Positions 53,905-64,000 of a stretch of 64,000 nt of DNA are shown piece after piece (the stretch's first letter is position 1; each line of letters begins with the position of its first letter). Origin of the DNA: Pomphorhynchus laevis. Taxonomy: Eukaryota; Acanthocephala; Palaeacanthocephala; Echinorhynchida; Pomphorhynchidae. The position numbers and the translations under genes were made by a program. The notes under the pieces were generated by a model, which saw only the letters and a program-made list of their open reading frames with translations, did no database searches and was not told where the DNA came from. The stretch is from positions 1 through 64,000 of the forward strand of contig WNNJ02002709.1 in the NCBI GenBank assembly GCA_012934845.2. Reading direction: 5' to 3'.

Positions 53905-54541
53905 TCAAATCAGCTAACTGAGTCTACGTATTTAATATAATTATAAAATAAACAAAACATAATAATGCTAAATCAAAATTTAATAATTAAATAATAAAAT
54001 TAATAATTGTTTTTAAGATTTTCTATAATTTAAATCAAGTTAAAATAAAAAATTGAAATTTAAAATAAACGTCATTTTTATGAATTGACTAATAAATAAC
54101 AGACGTTGTATCAGAATAAGAATTAGAGGTCATCAGGAGGAACTGCTATGCTATCAGGTTTCGGCCCCTAACTCCTCTACCCAACATAGCAGCGGGGCCA
54201 AATACATGCTAATGATGTATTTCCTCTGATAAAACTATCTAGTATCTTATTCTAATGCAAAGTATATTATTTATTATCCATCCATAAAAATTTGCCACTT
54301 AAGAGTTTAAATTTATTCTTTATATTATTGTGTTGATTTATATATTTTACTATTTTCTGCTTGATGTTATTTTTATAGTAACCTAGTTTAAAATATGTAT
54401 CTATTAAATTATTTAAATGATTTTGAAGAAAGCCAATATCATTACATATTGTTGCAATTCTTAAAATTTCATTATTTAATGTATTATATTTTATATTATA
54501 TGGTATGCATGAATGCTCATGCAAAAATATGTTTCTTGTAA
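53905..54541 (-). mobile_element. Penelope-like element 3' end with coding C-terminus
   Basis: Minus-sense copy with the common terminus at 53905, the structured motif at 54120-54215, and an open C-terminal frame (54524-54267) reading HEHSCIPYNIKYNTLNNEIL, RIATICNDIGFLQNHLNNLI, DTYFKLGYYKNNIKQKIVKY and LLSGKFLWMDNK. This is the reverse transcriptase thumb and tail. It stops abruptly at 54541, the 5' truncation point. Confidence 0.8.
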
Positions 54542-54676
54542 TACTTCCAGTTTAGTTCTTTCAAGCATAGATTTAAACCGAATATTGTAAAATCTTTTTC
54601 CATAATATCATCAACAGATCTTATTGAAGCCTTATCTTCTTCAAAATCAAATATTTTTGTTCTTAATATTTTCATC
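54542..54676 (-). CDS. Short open frame upstream of Penelope-like fragment, unknown
   Basis: From an ATG at 54676 the minus strand is open for 45 codons, reading MKILRTKIFDFEEDKASIRS, VDDIMEKDFTIFGLNLCLKE and LNWKY, and then runs straight into the truncated Penelope-like fragment at 54541. I do not recognise it. It could be a host exon interrupted by the insertion, part of the element, or chance. Confidence 0.2.
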
Positions 54677-55868
54677 TAATGGGGATATTATAATTTTTTA
54701 AAAACAGCATGAAATATCAAGAACACCATGACACCATAAAGAATCATGCATATATCTGCAATGTATATTTCAAAAAACAAATTTACAAAAACGATAACTT
54801 ATAATAAGCAGATAGGAATTCTAATTTTCCTAAGTTTGCAATATTTCGGTTTCTAAGACTCGTGATGGTGATAATTGCCACGGCCAAACTTATGCCATCT
54901 CAAGTTAATAAAAATATTAACTACTATCCAGAAATGACTGTCACTTTCCAATAATTAATCGTTGATGAATGTATTCAAAAAATTGATTAATAGCTAAACA
55001 TATGCTCACTCACTTGCGAATACAGTCATCGCAGTCACCCGCTCTTAAATATCCAAATGCCAATTGCAATCGCATATATCCATACCATTTCATTGTTCAT
55101 ATAGTCGTCTCAGTCAGTCTAGAAGCTTGTCGTTATAATTTAACTTCATAATTAAATTATCTCCAAAATACACATTATGAATATTAATATATTATATTTA
55201 TTTATAATCTGCACAACTTATTATTGCGCAGATAAGAGGCGATACAATATGCGTCATAGTGGTGTCAACAGAATATAAGCACTAATTGATTTGACATGAT
55301 AGACTAAACTCTGTGAAGTTTGCCAATTGATGAACTTATCAAGTGACGTCAATCAAATCAAGCAACAAGGGTGTAGATTTTATTTCAAAGCTTTCCAATT
55401 TTACTACCCTTCTTTAATGAAAAACAAAACGAAAAGTGGCACGGATCTGTGCAAATTTTCGTTTTGTTTGTCAAAACGAAATTTTCGTTTTGAAATAAAA
55501 TTTACACCTTTGTTAATCGATTTAATCGCTTTCTCTCTTACATATTTTTTCTGCCGTATTTATATTGATTCCGACATGAAAGAATTTAGCGTATATCAAT
55601 CACATACCAAAATTCCAATTATCATGGTACATGATAATCATGAAATTGGCTTAGCATTTTATCATTCATGACTTGTCCCATCCAATATTGCTCCGTTTGT
55701 TTCCTATCATAGATATTTCCAATTTACTGATAATTACACAGATTATTAATAGCGTCTTGGTATAGACCTTCGAAGACTGTTTATAAAGAATTGTAATTCT
55801 ATATATATAATTTAAGAGCTGAATGGTTCACACTGTGATCCAGGAGCTTACAAGCTACAGTTTCATAA
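54677..55868. other. Intergenic, no gene recognised
   Basis: AT-rich. A plus-strand open stretch at 55327-55671 contains a short inverted repeat (gggtgtagattttatttcaa with its complement near 55490) and has no family resemblance, so I do not call it a gene. Confidence 0.5.
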
Positions 55869-56199
55869 TCAAGAATTTTGCCAAAACCAGAGTTCGATTA
55901 CAAGTAGAGCAGACTTCTTGATCACTCCTAGACGATCTGATGATAGCCGGCAGCAATCATCAGTAGGGTGAACTACTATCAGTCATTTCGGCACGTGGCT
56001 TGTTTAAAGAGGCTAGGCCCATGCTACCACGTTAGCAAATTCTCGGATATGCATTTTTAATATATAATAAGGCAGCCGAAACGACTGATGGTAGTTAACC
56101 CTACTGATGAGTGCTGCCGGCAACCATCAGCTCGTCTAGGAGTAGTAATGAAGTCTGCTCTACTTGTAATCAAACTCCGGTTTTTGGCATAATTCTTGA
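55869..56199. repeat. Foldback with ~123-bp arms and CTGATGA/GAAAC motifs
   Basis: 55869-55991 is an imperfect reverse complement of 56076-56199, with an 84-bp spacer. On the plus strand of the right arm GGCAGCCGAAAC is followed 22 bases later by CTGATGAGTGCTGCC, so GGCAGC can pair with GCTGCC and the two hammerhead-type core boxes abut the stem. The left arm has the same boxes on the minus strand with a weaker stem. Confidence 0.8.
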
Positions 56200-56277
56200 T
56201 TACATATATAAGAGGATTAGTCAAATCGGCGTTGCTCGAGATTGTCGTGATGACAATTCTTTCAAAATATTGATAGA

Positions 56278-56455
56278 TTTCCAAATCGAGCAAACGAAAT
56301 TTTTTATTTGTTATTAGCAAAAATAGCCTTCGGGATTTCCCCTTTTTCAGTATACAAATTATCAGTGTTGATAATTTGTAAACTGAAGAAGGGGAAATCC
56401 CGAAAGCTATTTTTGCCAATAACAAATTAAAATTTTCGTTTGCTCGATTTGGAAA
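56278..56455. repeat. Foldback hairpin with ~85-bp arms and a 4-base loop
   Basis: Bases 56278-56363 pair with 56368-56455 around gtgt. For example, tagccttcgggatttcccc faces ggggaaatcccgaaagcta. Nearly perfect over most of its length. It would form a strong cruciform or long RNA hairpin. No coding content. Confidence 0.85.
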
Positions 56456-56491
56456 AATATTCGTCTCCATTCTATCACCATTATATATATA

Positions 56492-56597
56492 GGTTGATTG
56501 ACAACACTTTAGGCAACACTCATAAGTTGCCTGTGTGTCATAGTAAATTATATATAATCGCAAAATGTGTAAAACTGTGCTCGTCAAGGAAGGCTGC
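56492..56597. repeat. Left arm of a foldback split by the CR1-like LINE
   Basis: aacactttaggcaacactca and tgtgctcgtcaaggaagg have their reverse complements at 61103-61180 (ccttacttgacgagcaca and gtgttgcctaaagtgtt). The LINE lies between the two arms. Confidence 0.75.
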
Positions 56598-56650
56598 ACA
56601 TCTACGATTATATATAACCTTAAAAAATTTTGATTTCTAATAAACATACA

Positions 56651-56770
56651 TTCCAGATTATTCCTGTCAGTTCCAGATTATTCCTGTCAGTTCCAGATTA
56701 TTCCTGTCAGTTCCAGATTATTCCTGTCAGTTCCAGATTATTCCTGTCAGTTCCAGATTATTCCTGTCAG
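56651..56770 (+). repeat. 5' tandem repeats of CR1-like LINE (6 x 20 bp)
   Basis: Six perfect copies of ttccagattattcctgtcag, 120 bp, followed by a GC-rich patch (gctcgctacgctcgcg) and then the ATG of ORF1 at 56820. Unrelated in sequence to the 13-bp repeats of the other CR1-like element but in the same position. Confidence 0.95.
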
Positions 56771-56819
56771 TTCCGCTCGCTACGCTCGCGGATTGAGCTC
56801 AATCTATCGACAAAAGGTC

Positions 56820-58046
56820 ATGCCTAAAAAAGCGCGATCTCAGATCCCTGTTCCTGATCAAGAATCTTCCACATCGGAATGCAATGATGGTTATACCAGC
56901 TTTGAAGTTGGATGCGATTCCAAAGATTGCGATGTATGGACACTTGTTCGTGTTAAAATATCCGACCACTCGGTGTATAAACGTAAACATTTCACTTGCG
57001 GTTTTTGTACATCAGTACGACTACTACAGTTATCCTGCTCATCTACTCCTGTATCACACACGACCACTCAGACCAATGCTGTTTTAGATGTTTCCCTCGC
57101 ATCAACACCTGACTTCGCATCATATAATCCCATTATTGAACCTACTCTCTCACACACTCCTCGTTCAACTACGTACCAAACTTCCATTAATCTTTCTCAT
57201 TCTAACAATGCTAACGGTAAAGCTTTTCATCTCGTACCTCCTCTTTCCTATTCCTCCCCCAATCTAAATAAATCTCAAACTTCTTTATTCTCATCACGTA
57301 CTCCTTACTCGACCTCTCCTGTATCACCTCTCAATAATTTACACCCTTCCATCAAAATCATTTCCAGTAACATTTCCGATCAACTGATTCAACACTCCAT
57401 TCCTGTCACTCATGCCCCAACCTATTTTAATTCTCCTTACTCTACCTCCCACGTAACACTTCCAAATAATTTACATCCTTCATTTAAAATCATATCCAGT
57501 CACATCTCTGATCAACCGATTCAACACCCCGCTCCTGTCACACTTGCTCCAACCAATATTAATTCTTTATCAAGCACCCCTGTCATTTCCACTTCTATCT
57601 GCTCATCTACCTCGACTCCTACCAGCTCTGTCCGTCCACCACTTCCACGAAATCGTTTTCCTTCGCGCGATCGCTGTATAATCATATCAAACTTAAAGCT
57701 TTCCGAATCTGCTTCTCCACAATCTCGCCTCGATGATGATGTATCTGATTTCATGTCTAACCTAGCAACCATTCTACCTGATGATAACCCATCACTCTTC
57801 AATAATATCGCTCCTGTATCCTTTATTCGTTTAAACAAATCCACTAAATCCAATCATCTCAGTCCTCCACTCTTAAAAATCGTTTTCCGACATAGTTCAC
57901 ATGCCTCTTCGGTACTCTCCCAACGTTTTAAACTTCTTACCACTTCATCTACTTGCCGTATCTTTCCTGACCGCTCCCCTTCTGATATTGCCCAGCTCAA
58001 TTTAGCTCGCATTGAGAAACATCGACGTGAAACAAACGGCGAGTAA
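56820..58046 (+). CDS. CR1-like LINE ORF1, zinc-finger protein
   Basis: 408 codons from the ATG at 56820 (MPKKARSQIPVPD) to the stop at 58046. The N-terminal finger reads CDSKDCDVW, then HFTCGFCTSVRLLQLSC. A long Ser/Thr/Pro-rich middle includes an internal duplication: NNLHPS(I/F)KIISS(N/H)ISDQ occurs twice, near residues 180 and 225. The C-terminal block has RDRCIIISNLKLSES, SLFNNIAPVSFIRLNKS, LKIVFRHSSHASSV and RIFPDRSPSDIAQLNLARIE. Colinear with ORF1 of the minus-strand element at 33.3-34.3 kb. Presumed RNA-binding partner of ORF2. Confidence 0.85.
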   Translation: MPKKARSQIPVPDQESSTSECNDGYTSFEVGCDSKDCDVWTLVRVKISDHSVYKRKHFTCGFCTSVRLLQLSCSSTPVSHTTTQTNAVLDVSLASTPDFASYNPIIEPTLSHTPRSTTYQTSINLSHSNNANGKAFHLVPPLSYSSPNLNKSQTSLFSSRTPYSTSPVSPLNNLHPSIKIISSNISDQLIQHSIPVTHAPTYFNSPYSTSHVTLPNNLHPSFKIISSHISDQPIQHPAPVTLAPTNINSLSSTPVISTSICSSTSTPTSSVRPPLPRNRFPSRDRCIIISNLKLSESASPQSRLDDDVSDFMSNLATILPDDNPSLFNNIAPVSFIRLNKSTKSNHLSPPLLKIVFRHSSHASSVLSQRFKLLTTSSTCRIFPDRSPSDIAQLNLARIEKHRRETNGE

Positions 58047-58108
58047 TCCTTATCTATACGTAAAATCAACGGAAATTTTCACGTTCTTTACACAAGGCCA
58101 AAAATTCG

Positions 58109-61015
58109 ATGGCGTCCCATCTCTCCCCCTTGTCTTCTTCGCTAGTCGATCTCGCTCCTAAGCATACTTTTCGTCTTAGTCTATTCAATACTCGCTCCAT
58201 TCTTCATAAAGCTGATATGCTTCTCGATATCTTCGATCAATTATCTATCGATATTCTCTGCATTACCGAATCCTGGCACTCTGACTCCGACGATCTTGCT
58301 ATTCGTCGTCTATGTCGCTCTGGTTGTTCTCTAGTTGAATCAGCTCGTCAAATTACATCTCATACATCTACTGCGTCTAACCATGGCGGTATTGTTGCCA
58401 TTGCTCGTCACCCAATGTCTTTACGTAAAATCAACGTTAACATCCGTTACACTTCGTTCGAATTACTCATATGCAGATTATCAACGCCTTTCCCTCTGGA
58501 ACTTGTGATTGTATACCGTCCAGGTTCAGTTGCCCCATCACGTATCTTCTTTAACGACCTTGCAGATCTAATGTCTCACTGTTCATTGTCTTATACTCCT
58601 TCTTTTGTTCTCGGTGACTTTAACATTCGTCTTGATCGCCCGTCTGACTCTGACTCTATCACTTTAACTAATCTTTTTTCTGATTTTAACTATAAATTAC
58701 TTTCAACAAGCCCAACTCATATTCTCGGCGGTGCTCTCGACATCATTGCTGTTCCTAACTGCTTCAATGACTATACCTCCTTGTCAATTACTGATCCTGG
58801 TTTGTCCGATCATTTCCTTGTCACTCTTACTCTTACTCGTCCCCATCCTCCTTCTCCGCCTTTACCTTTATCTACACCAAGTCGACCCTGGAAGCTTCTC
58901 GATATTCCTGTTCTCTGCACAGCCTTACTCAATTCTTCACTCTTTTCACTTCCTCTTAACTATCTCTCTCACGATGATCTCTGCATTCTGATTGATTCTG
59001 AACTTACGTCGATCCTCAATAACCTTCTGCCTAGTCGACTTCGACGTTCCCAGCGCTTGCGCCATGCTCCCTGGTTCGATTCTGACTGTAGTCTTTCTAA
59101 GCGTCGACTCCGTCACTCTTTTCGTATGTATAAACGCTTTCTTAAACGTTCACCCGACTCACTCCCTCCAAATCTTCGTGATTCCTACTTTTCTCAACGC
59201 CGTTCACATCTCATTCTTATACGTACTAAACGTACTCTCTTTTGGCGAAATCAACTCGAGTCATCTTCCAACTCTAAATCTCATTGGAAAATCTTAAACT
59301 CAATTCTTTCACGATCATCTACCCCTTGTAATATAAATCCTGATGAATTTTCTTCTTATCTACAAACTAAACTATCTAATTTACTTTCCCTACTACCCAT
59401 AGCCCCCTTGTACCCACTCTTCTCTTTAAATACTTCCCTCCCAGAACTATTCCACCTTCTTCCCGTTTCGTCTGATGAAGTTTCTTCGGTTCTGCTGTCA
59501 TTACCTAATAAAACCTCTCCTTCTGACCCAATTCCCACTCACTTGCTTAAAAATATCTGCTCCTTTATCTTACCCTTCCTAACCACATTGTTCAACTCGT
59601 CCATCCGTAGCTGTACATTTCCTTCCATCTGGAAATGCGCCACTGTTCGTCCTCTCATCAAAAAGCAATCTCTCGAATCCTCACTACAATCTTCGTACCG
59701 TCCTATTTCACTTCTCCCAACCCTCTCTAAACTCTTTGAGCGTCTCGTTCTTAAGCAAGTTAATACATATCTCTATTCCTCTAACTTATTTCCTCCCTTC
59801 CAAGCCGCTTTTCGCTCTAATTACTCTACCGAAATTGCCTGTCTTAAAGTTTATAACGACTTACTCATATCGCGCGATCATAAATTATGTAGTGTCATAG
59901 TTTCTCTTGATCTATCGTCTGCTTTTGACATCGTCGATCACTCGATTCTTCTCCATCGCCTTCGTCATGATTATGGATTCTCTTTACCCACTGTATCATG
60001 GTTTTCTTCATATCTATCAAACCGTACATTTCGCGTCTATTCTAACTCTTCTCTCTCCCATCCTTCATCCATTCCGTCCGGTGTTCCACAAGGCTCCGTA
60101 TTAGGCCCTATGCTTTTCTCTCTTCTTCTTGGTGATTTGTCTTCGATTTCTCATAAATTTAACTTCCATGTTATGCAATATGCTGATGACATTCTCATCT
60201 ATGCTCATGCACCTGTTTATCGTATTCACGATCTTAGTGTTTCTGCTTTCCGACTGTCTTGTCTCAATTTCCAATCATCTTTCTTCCCTTCGCCTTTCTC
60301 TGAATCCTGATAAATCCAAAATTATGTGAATCCTACCTCGACGCCTCGGCTTCGAACCTCCCTCCGTATCATTAAATTCTATAATTCTTCCTATCGTTGA
60401 TAATCTCGTTTTCCTAGGCTTCCATTTTGACAACCGACTTTCACTTAAACCTTTCGTTAAAGATAAAGTACGCTCATCTACCTTGATACTCCGCAACCTC
60501 CGTCAAGTTCGTAGATTGATCGATTTCCCTTCTTGTATGACTCTCATATCATCTCTCCTTTTTTCTAGACTCGATTATTGTCTTAGTCTATTTTCCAACT
60601 CACCTAAATCCACTCTTCTTCCCCTACAACGCATCGTCAACGCAGCCGTCCGAATTATCCTCCGTCTTCGTCGTTTTGATCATACATCCTACCATCTTGC
60701 TTCTCTCGATTTGCCTACAATTTATTGTCGTGTTCAAATTCGTCTTCTTATCGTTGCTTTCCGCCTTGTAACTTTTCATACCCCTTCATTTCTCAACCTT
60801 CCTTTTCTTGATAATTCTCGTCCTGTTTACTGTTCCTTGCGTTCCTGTAATTCCTTCTTTTACATGTCCCAAACTACTCTACCTCCTTTGGACTCCGCTC
60901 CTTCCTGGTGGCTGCTCCTCTATCGTGGAATCATCTGCCTATTCATATACGCCAATCAACTTCCCTGCAGTGCTTCAAACGACAAATCCGATCCCATTTT
61001 AACAATTTATCCGCT
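58109..61015 (+). pseudogene. CR1-like LINE ORF2, endonuclease and reverse transcriptase (two breaks)
   Basis: ATG at 58109. Open through 60310: endonuclease with RLSLFNTRSILHKADML, ILCITESWHSDSDDLAI, FVLGDFNIRLDRPSDSDS and GLSDHFLVTLTLTR. Reverse transcriptase with SSYRPISLLPTLSKLFERLV, VIVSLDLSSAFDIVDHSILL, SGVPQGSVLGPMLFSLLLGD and VMQYADDILIYAHAPVYRIH. The catalytic YADD is intact. A frameshift near 60245 moves the frame to NHLSSLRLSLNPDKSKIM, which meets a TGA at 60327. The remainder (FLGFHFDNRLSLKP, LRRFDHTSYHLASLDLPTIY) is open to about 61015. Catalytic residues of both domains are present, so the copy is young although dead. Confidence 0.92.
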
Positions 61016-61102
61016 TGACTTTTTCATTTTTGTTTGTGGACTTGTAAGCGTACAGCTTGTACGCATTTGCCACATTAAATAAATTTGTATTATTATATAT
61101 AT

Positions 61103-61180
61103 GCAACCTTACTTGACGAGCACAGTTATACTATGGTACACAGGCACTTATAAGTGTTGCCTAAAGTGTTCGTCTAGAAG
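61103..61180. repeat. Right arm of the foldback split by the CR1-like LINE
   Basis: Reverse complement of 56492-56597 with moderate divergence. It begins about 20 bases after the 3' end of the LINE. Confidence 0.75.
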
Positions 61181-62103
61181 TGACATTGTACTTGAAAGTC
61201 GTGAATCAAAGTTCATTCTACCTAACAGCACCATTATATATAGCAATAATAATTAAAAAAAGAATAATCTGAACATCACAACTGTTTTCAATTATTATTG
61301 AGATATAAATAAAATGAAATTCGAAAAACAGATTCGGGAAGGCAGTTCTCACTATGCTAAATGTAATATGTAAACTAGCGAATCTTATATATTGTTTTAG
61401 TTTGAGCTCGGTTGAAATCGGGATTGGTGATCATGTGATAGATGCTTATATTTCTATTGAATAGTTGCTAGGTCACACGAAGTGACTTTCACATTGAAAA
61501 CCAGCTACAGAATCCTTCCTTCATTACTACCAATTACATACACACTGACTACTAACAGCACCATATATAGTTGTCTATTATATTGGGCTTTTTCAATTGT
61601 AAGTATTTATAACAAAGACTATTTTTTAATCACTGATTAAAAAATACGTATGAAGTCGGAAGTATTGAAGGAATGATATCGTAGCTGATTTGTACTACGA
61701 AATCATATTGTGTGATTTAGCAAAATTAGTAAATAGATGAATGAATTCATCAGATGATCACCAATACCGATTCTATGATATCATGATTACATCAGTGATA
61801 AATATAAATAGAAATAATGCTATGAATGTATCTCGGAAAATGCGGTTTCGGGAATTCACTACATTGTTATATATAGTGAAATTGTTATATATAGCGACAG
61901 CCAAAATATAAACACAGTTGTTATTATTTATTATGCACACTTATTGAACAACGTTTTGACAAATTGTCTTCGTCAAGTAAACATTTCTGACTAAATTTGT
62001 CGAAATGATGTTCAATAAGTGTACATAATAAAAAATAATTGTGTTCGTCTTTCGGTTTCCACACTATTATTAGTAATTTATATATGTAATCTGCTTCAAT
62101 AAA
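61181..62103. other. Intergenic with small hairpins, no gene
   Basis: AT-rich. It contains a foldback at 61911-62044 and repeated caccat-atatata patches. No gene. Confidence 0.5.
61911..62044. repeat. Foldback with ~55-bp arms
   Basis: aacacagttgttattattta and cacttattgaacaacgttt on the left face ttcaataagtgtacataata and aaataattgtgtt on the right, around a loop of roughly 25 bases. Imperfect. It resembles in length the other small foldbacks near 53.7 and 56.3 kb. Confidence 0.75.
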
Positions 62104-62200
62104 TTTTTTTATTTATTTATTTAAAATGGCAAATGCACGCCTATGCGAGCTTACAAAACATGGTAGAAGAGCAAACAAATAAATAAAATAGTATGTAAAA
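62104..62200 (-). mobile_element. CR1-like LINE 3' terminal scrap
   Basis: Begins tttttatttatttatttaaa followed by tggcaaatgcacgcctatgc, resembling the minus-strand 3' end at 30350-30400 (ttattttaacgtggcaaatg, then cagcgcacgcttacatg). Only about 100 bases are recognisable. Confidence 0.5.
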
Positions 62201-62469
62201 TGAAAATGTTGATAAAATTGAAGCAAGTATATTAAAGATGAGGTGATGTGTGGAATGTGGCGAGGCATCGGGGGGAAACAAAAAACTTTGGGTGATTTAG
62301 TTAAAGAGGTATGAGGAATTGTGAGTTAGATAAGATGTTGAGGACATACCTCACGAACCTCCACGATCTTTCAACTCATAACCTTCACCAACCTCCACGA
62401 TCTTTCCACTCATAATCTTTCCGCACATCGCTTGGCACCATCTATATTATCTCTATCATATGTCTCCCG

Positions 62470-63030
62470 CCGTCAAACCCAATCCCTCCAAATCCTCAAC
62501 TGACAGCTCCCCTATCGTGATCTCACCCACTCACGTCACTCATCCTTCTTTACGGAAACGCTTTCTTTCTCGAGATCGTTGAGTCATCGTCACTAATATC
62601 ACTCTTCCGCCTCCTTATCTTCGCAAGCACTCTCGACCACGTTGTTTCCATCGTCAGATCCAACCTCTCGTATCTTGTTCCTGCGGATAAACCATCCTTT
62701 TTCAACAACATCTCCCCTGTGGCATTCATCCGCCTAAACAAATCTCAATCTAATCCTTCTCAACCCCTCTCCTGAAAATTGTTTTCAAGCATCGCTCTCA
62801 CGCGTCCACTATACTCTTCTAACGATTTACACGCATGACATCTTCAACCACTCGCATTTTCCCAGATCGCACCCCACCCGAAATCGCTCAACACTCTAAT
62901 GCCCGCATCAAAAAACGCCGAAGCGGGAAAACGGTGAAACATCTCTCTTCATCCGAAACATCGACAAACAATTTCAAGTTGTACACACGCGCCCCGAAAT
63001 TCGATGGCACTCCATATCCCCAATGTGTCT
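62470..63030 (+). pseudogene. CR1-like ORF1 C-terminal remnant
   Basis: Pieces in shifting frames: PSKSSTDSSPIVISPTHVTH, LRKRFLSRDR followed by a stop, then FKHRSHAS, STTRIFPDRTPPEIAQHSNA and RIKKRRSGKTVKH. Order and content follow ORF1 of the minus-strand copy at 33.3-34.3 kb. Confidence 0.75.
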
Positions 63031-64000
63031 TCTCCGCTAGCCCCTTTCACCACCACACAGGGTTTCCGCCTCGGCCTCCTCAACAATAGATCTATTCTCC
63101 ATAAATTCTATCTTAGCCTTAACCTATTCACCAAGCAATCCATCGATCTCTTCTGCCTCACCGAATCATGGCACTCCGATTCCGACGAAATTACCATTCG
63201 CTGGTTGCTCTCTGCCGGTTGCTTACTAGTCGAATCCGCCCGTCCGTCCTGATTTATTAGCTCCTGCCTCCTTATTTTTACAGAACTCGCTAACCTTCTT
63301 TCCCACTGTTCTTTGTCCTCCATCCCTTCACTCATTCTTGGCAACTTCAATATCCGCCTCGACCGCTCCTCTTCCACTGATTCAATACGGTTCATCAACA
63401 TTCCATCCAACTACAATTACAAACTCATCTCCACTGCCCCACACATATCCTTGGCAGGGTACTCGACATCATAGCTTTCTCCAATCGTTTTGCTGTCTAC
63501 ACCTCACTGTCCATCTCCAATCCTGGTCTATCCGATCACTTTCCCGTCACCCTTGGTCTCACTTCAAACCACTCCCCACTTCAACACCTAACATCCTACG
63601 TCGCACTTGGAGAAATCTTGACAACTACCTTCTCCGCTCCGCTTTACTCAAATCGTCTATATCATATCCCACAATAACATATTCCTCTCCTCATGATGTG
63701 CCTTTCTTTTCGACTTTGCGATCTTCTCTTGTCATTCAAGCCTCACCCTCACAGTCGCTTGCACCGTTCCCCATAGTTTGACATCCAATGCCTGCTCTCA
63801 AAGCGTCGACTCGGTCATGCTTTTCGAGTCCATCACCGCTTTCTCAAACGTGATATCCGCTCGCTCACTCCGTCTCTCTGTGATTCCTATCTTGCTCTTC
63901 GGCGATCTCATCTCCACAAACTAGGTGTCAAATGCAATTCCTTCTAGCAGCATAAAATAAACATTTCATTCAACTCAAAGTCTCTCTGCCATACTTTTAA
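63004..64000 (+). pseudogene. CR1-like ORF2 endonuclease remnant
   Basis: ATG at 63004. Open to 63252 (FRLGLLNNRSILHKFYLSLN, SIDLFCLTESWHSDSDEITI), then broken: a deletion removes about 35-40 residues, followed by ELANLLSHCSLSSIPSLIL-like sequence and NFNIRLDRSSSTDSIRFIN, where the catalytic GDFN is altered to GNFN. It continues in pieces to the window end. Confidence 0.75.

Larger units (their letters stand above)
56651..61085 (+). mobile_element. CR1-like LINE, nearly full length (plus strand)
   Basis: Order: six 20-bp tandem repeats, ORF1, a 62-base gap, ORF2, 3' UTR ending near acattaaataaatttgtatt. The same protein architecture as the 30.35-34.41 kb element but a distinct subfamily, with lower GC and unrelated 5' repeats. 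ORF1 is intact. ORF2 has one frameshift and one stop late in the reverse transcriptase. It sits within the loop of an older foldback element. Confidence 0.92.
62340..64000 (+). mobile_element. CR1-like LINE piece running off the window
   Basis: Carries the C-terminal half of ORF1 and the endonuclease half of ORF2 on the plus strand, in the subfamily of the 30.35-34.41 kb element (MALHIPNVSSPLAPFTTTQG, LFCLTESWHSDSD). Several frameshifts, a deletion after SARPS at 63250 and a deletion in the endonuclease. The 5' part of ORF1 is missing. It continues past 64000, so the 3' end is not seen. Confidence 0.85.

Noticed and set aside
55327-55671. 114-codon plus-strand open frame
   Set aside because: It contains an internal inverted repeat, has no family resemblance and begins at a methionine of no special context; probably chance in AT-rich DNA.
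56651-56770. CRISPR-like array
   Set aside because: The six 20-bp units (and the seven 13-bp units at 34318-34408) are contiguous, without spacers, and belong to LINE 5' ends in animal DNA.
1-64000. tRNA, rRNA or snRNA genes
   Set aside because: No convincing A/B box pair with cloverleaf, no rRNA-like GC-rich conserved block and no U-snRNA Sm-site arrangement was found on reading both strands, but short RNA genes cannot be excluded by eye.

Overview
The window is AT-rich animal nuclear DNA, probably from an invertebrate. The evidence is spliced genes with GT-AG introns, a metazoan-type PNPLA8-like phospholipase, a prefoldin subunit, a DDX46/Prp5-type splicing helicase, and many retroelements (CR1-like, Jockey/I-like and RTE-like LINEs, plus a Penelope-like element with an N-terminal GIY-YIG domain). 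Nothing visible fixes the phylum.

Host genes, all on the minus strand: a prefoldin subunit 6 gene without introns (1833-2237); a PNPLA8 / iPLA2-gamma homologue in at least eight exons from 27.8 kb down to 9.9 kb, whose joined exons are phase-consistent and carry the full patatin core; an intronless 1265-codon DDX46/PRP5 gene (48474-52271); and one possible orphan exon near 46.2 kb. The prefoldin supports protein folding in the cytosol, the phospholipase probably acts in mitochondria or peroxisomes, and the helicase acts on the U2 snRNP. They share no pathway.

Layout: 0-1.5 kb, TA microsatellite and a 1.4-kb foldback with near-identical 493-bp arms. 1.8-2.2 kb, prefoldin. 2.4-3.0 kb, second foldback. 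4.2-8.07 kb, Jockey/I-like LINE. 9.9-27.8 kb, PNPLA8 gene, whose introns hold an array of structured repeats, Penelope-like 3' ends, a CR1 relic, a 397-bp tandem repeat and a longer Penelope-like copy. 28-30 kb, small duplications and LINE scraps. 30.35-34.41 kb, nearly whole CR1-like LINE (minus) next to a second Jockey/I-like copy (34.6-38.07 kb). 39.2-40.56 kb, a composite of two CR1 fragments. 40.6-42.1 kb, LINE scraps. 42.2-45.3 kb, RTE-like LINE. 48.5-52.3 kb, DDX46. 53.9-54.5 kb, Penelope-like fragment. 55.9-61.2 kb, nested foldbacks holding a nearly whole CR1-like LINE (plus). 62.1-64.0 kb, more CR1 pieces running off the end.

The least explained signal is a dispersed family of short structured repeats (near 0.55, 1.1, 10.4-12.2, 21-22.2, 28.75 and 53.1 kb). 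Copies with different sequence keep the same plan: a GAAAC motif, a TGTAGG motif, a 7-8 bp stem that changes compensatorily, and an 18-19 nt loop containing CTGATGA followed by bases complementary to those just before GAAAC. These are hammerhead-like core motifs, but I could not fold them into a canonical hammerhead.
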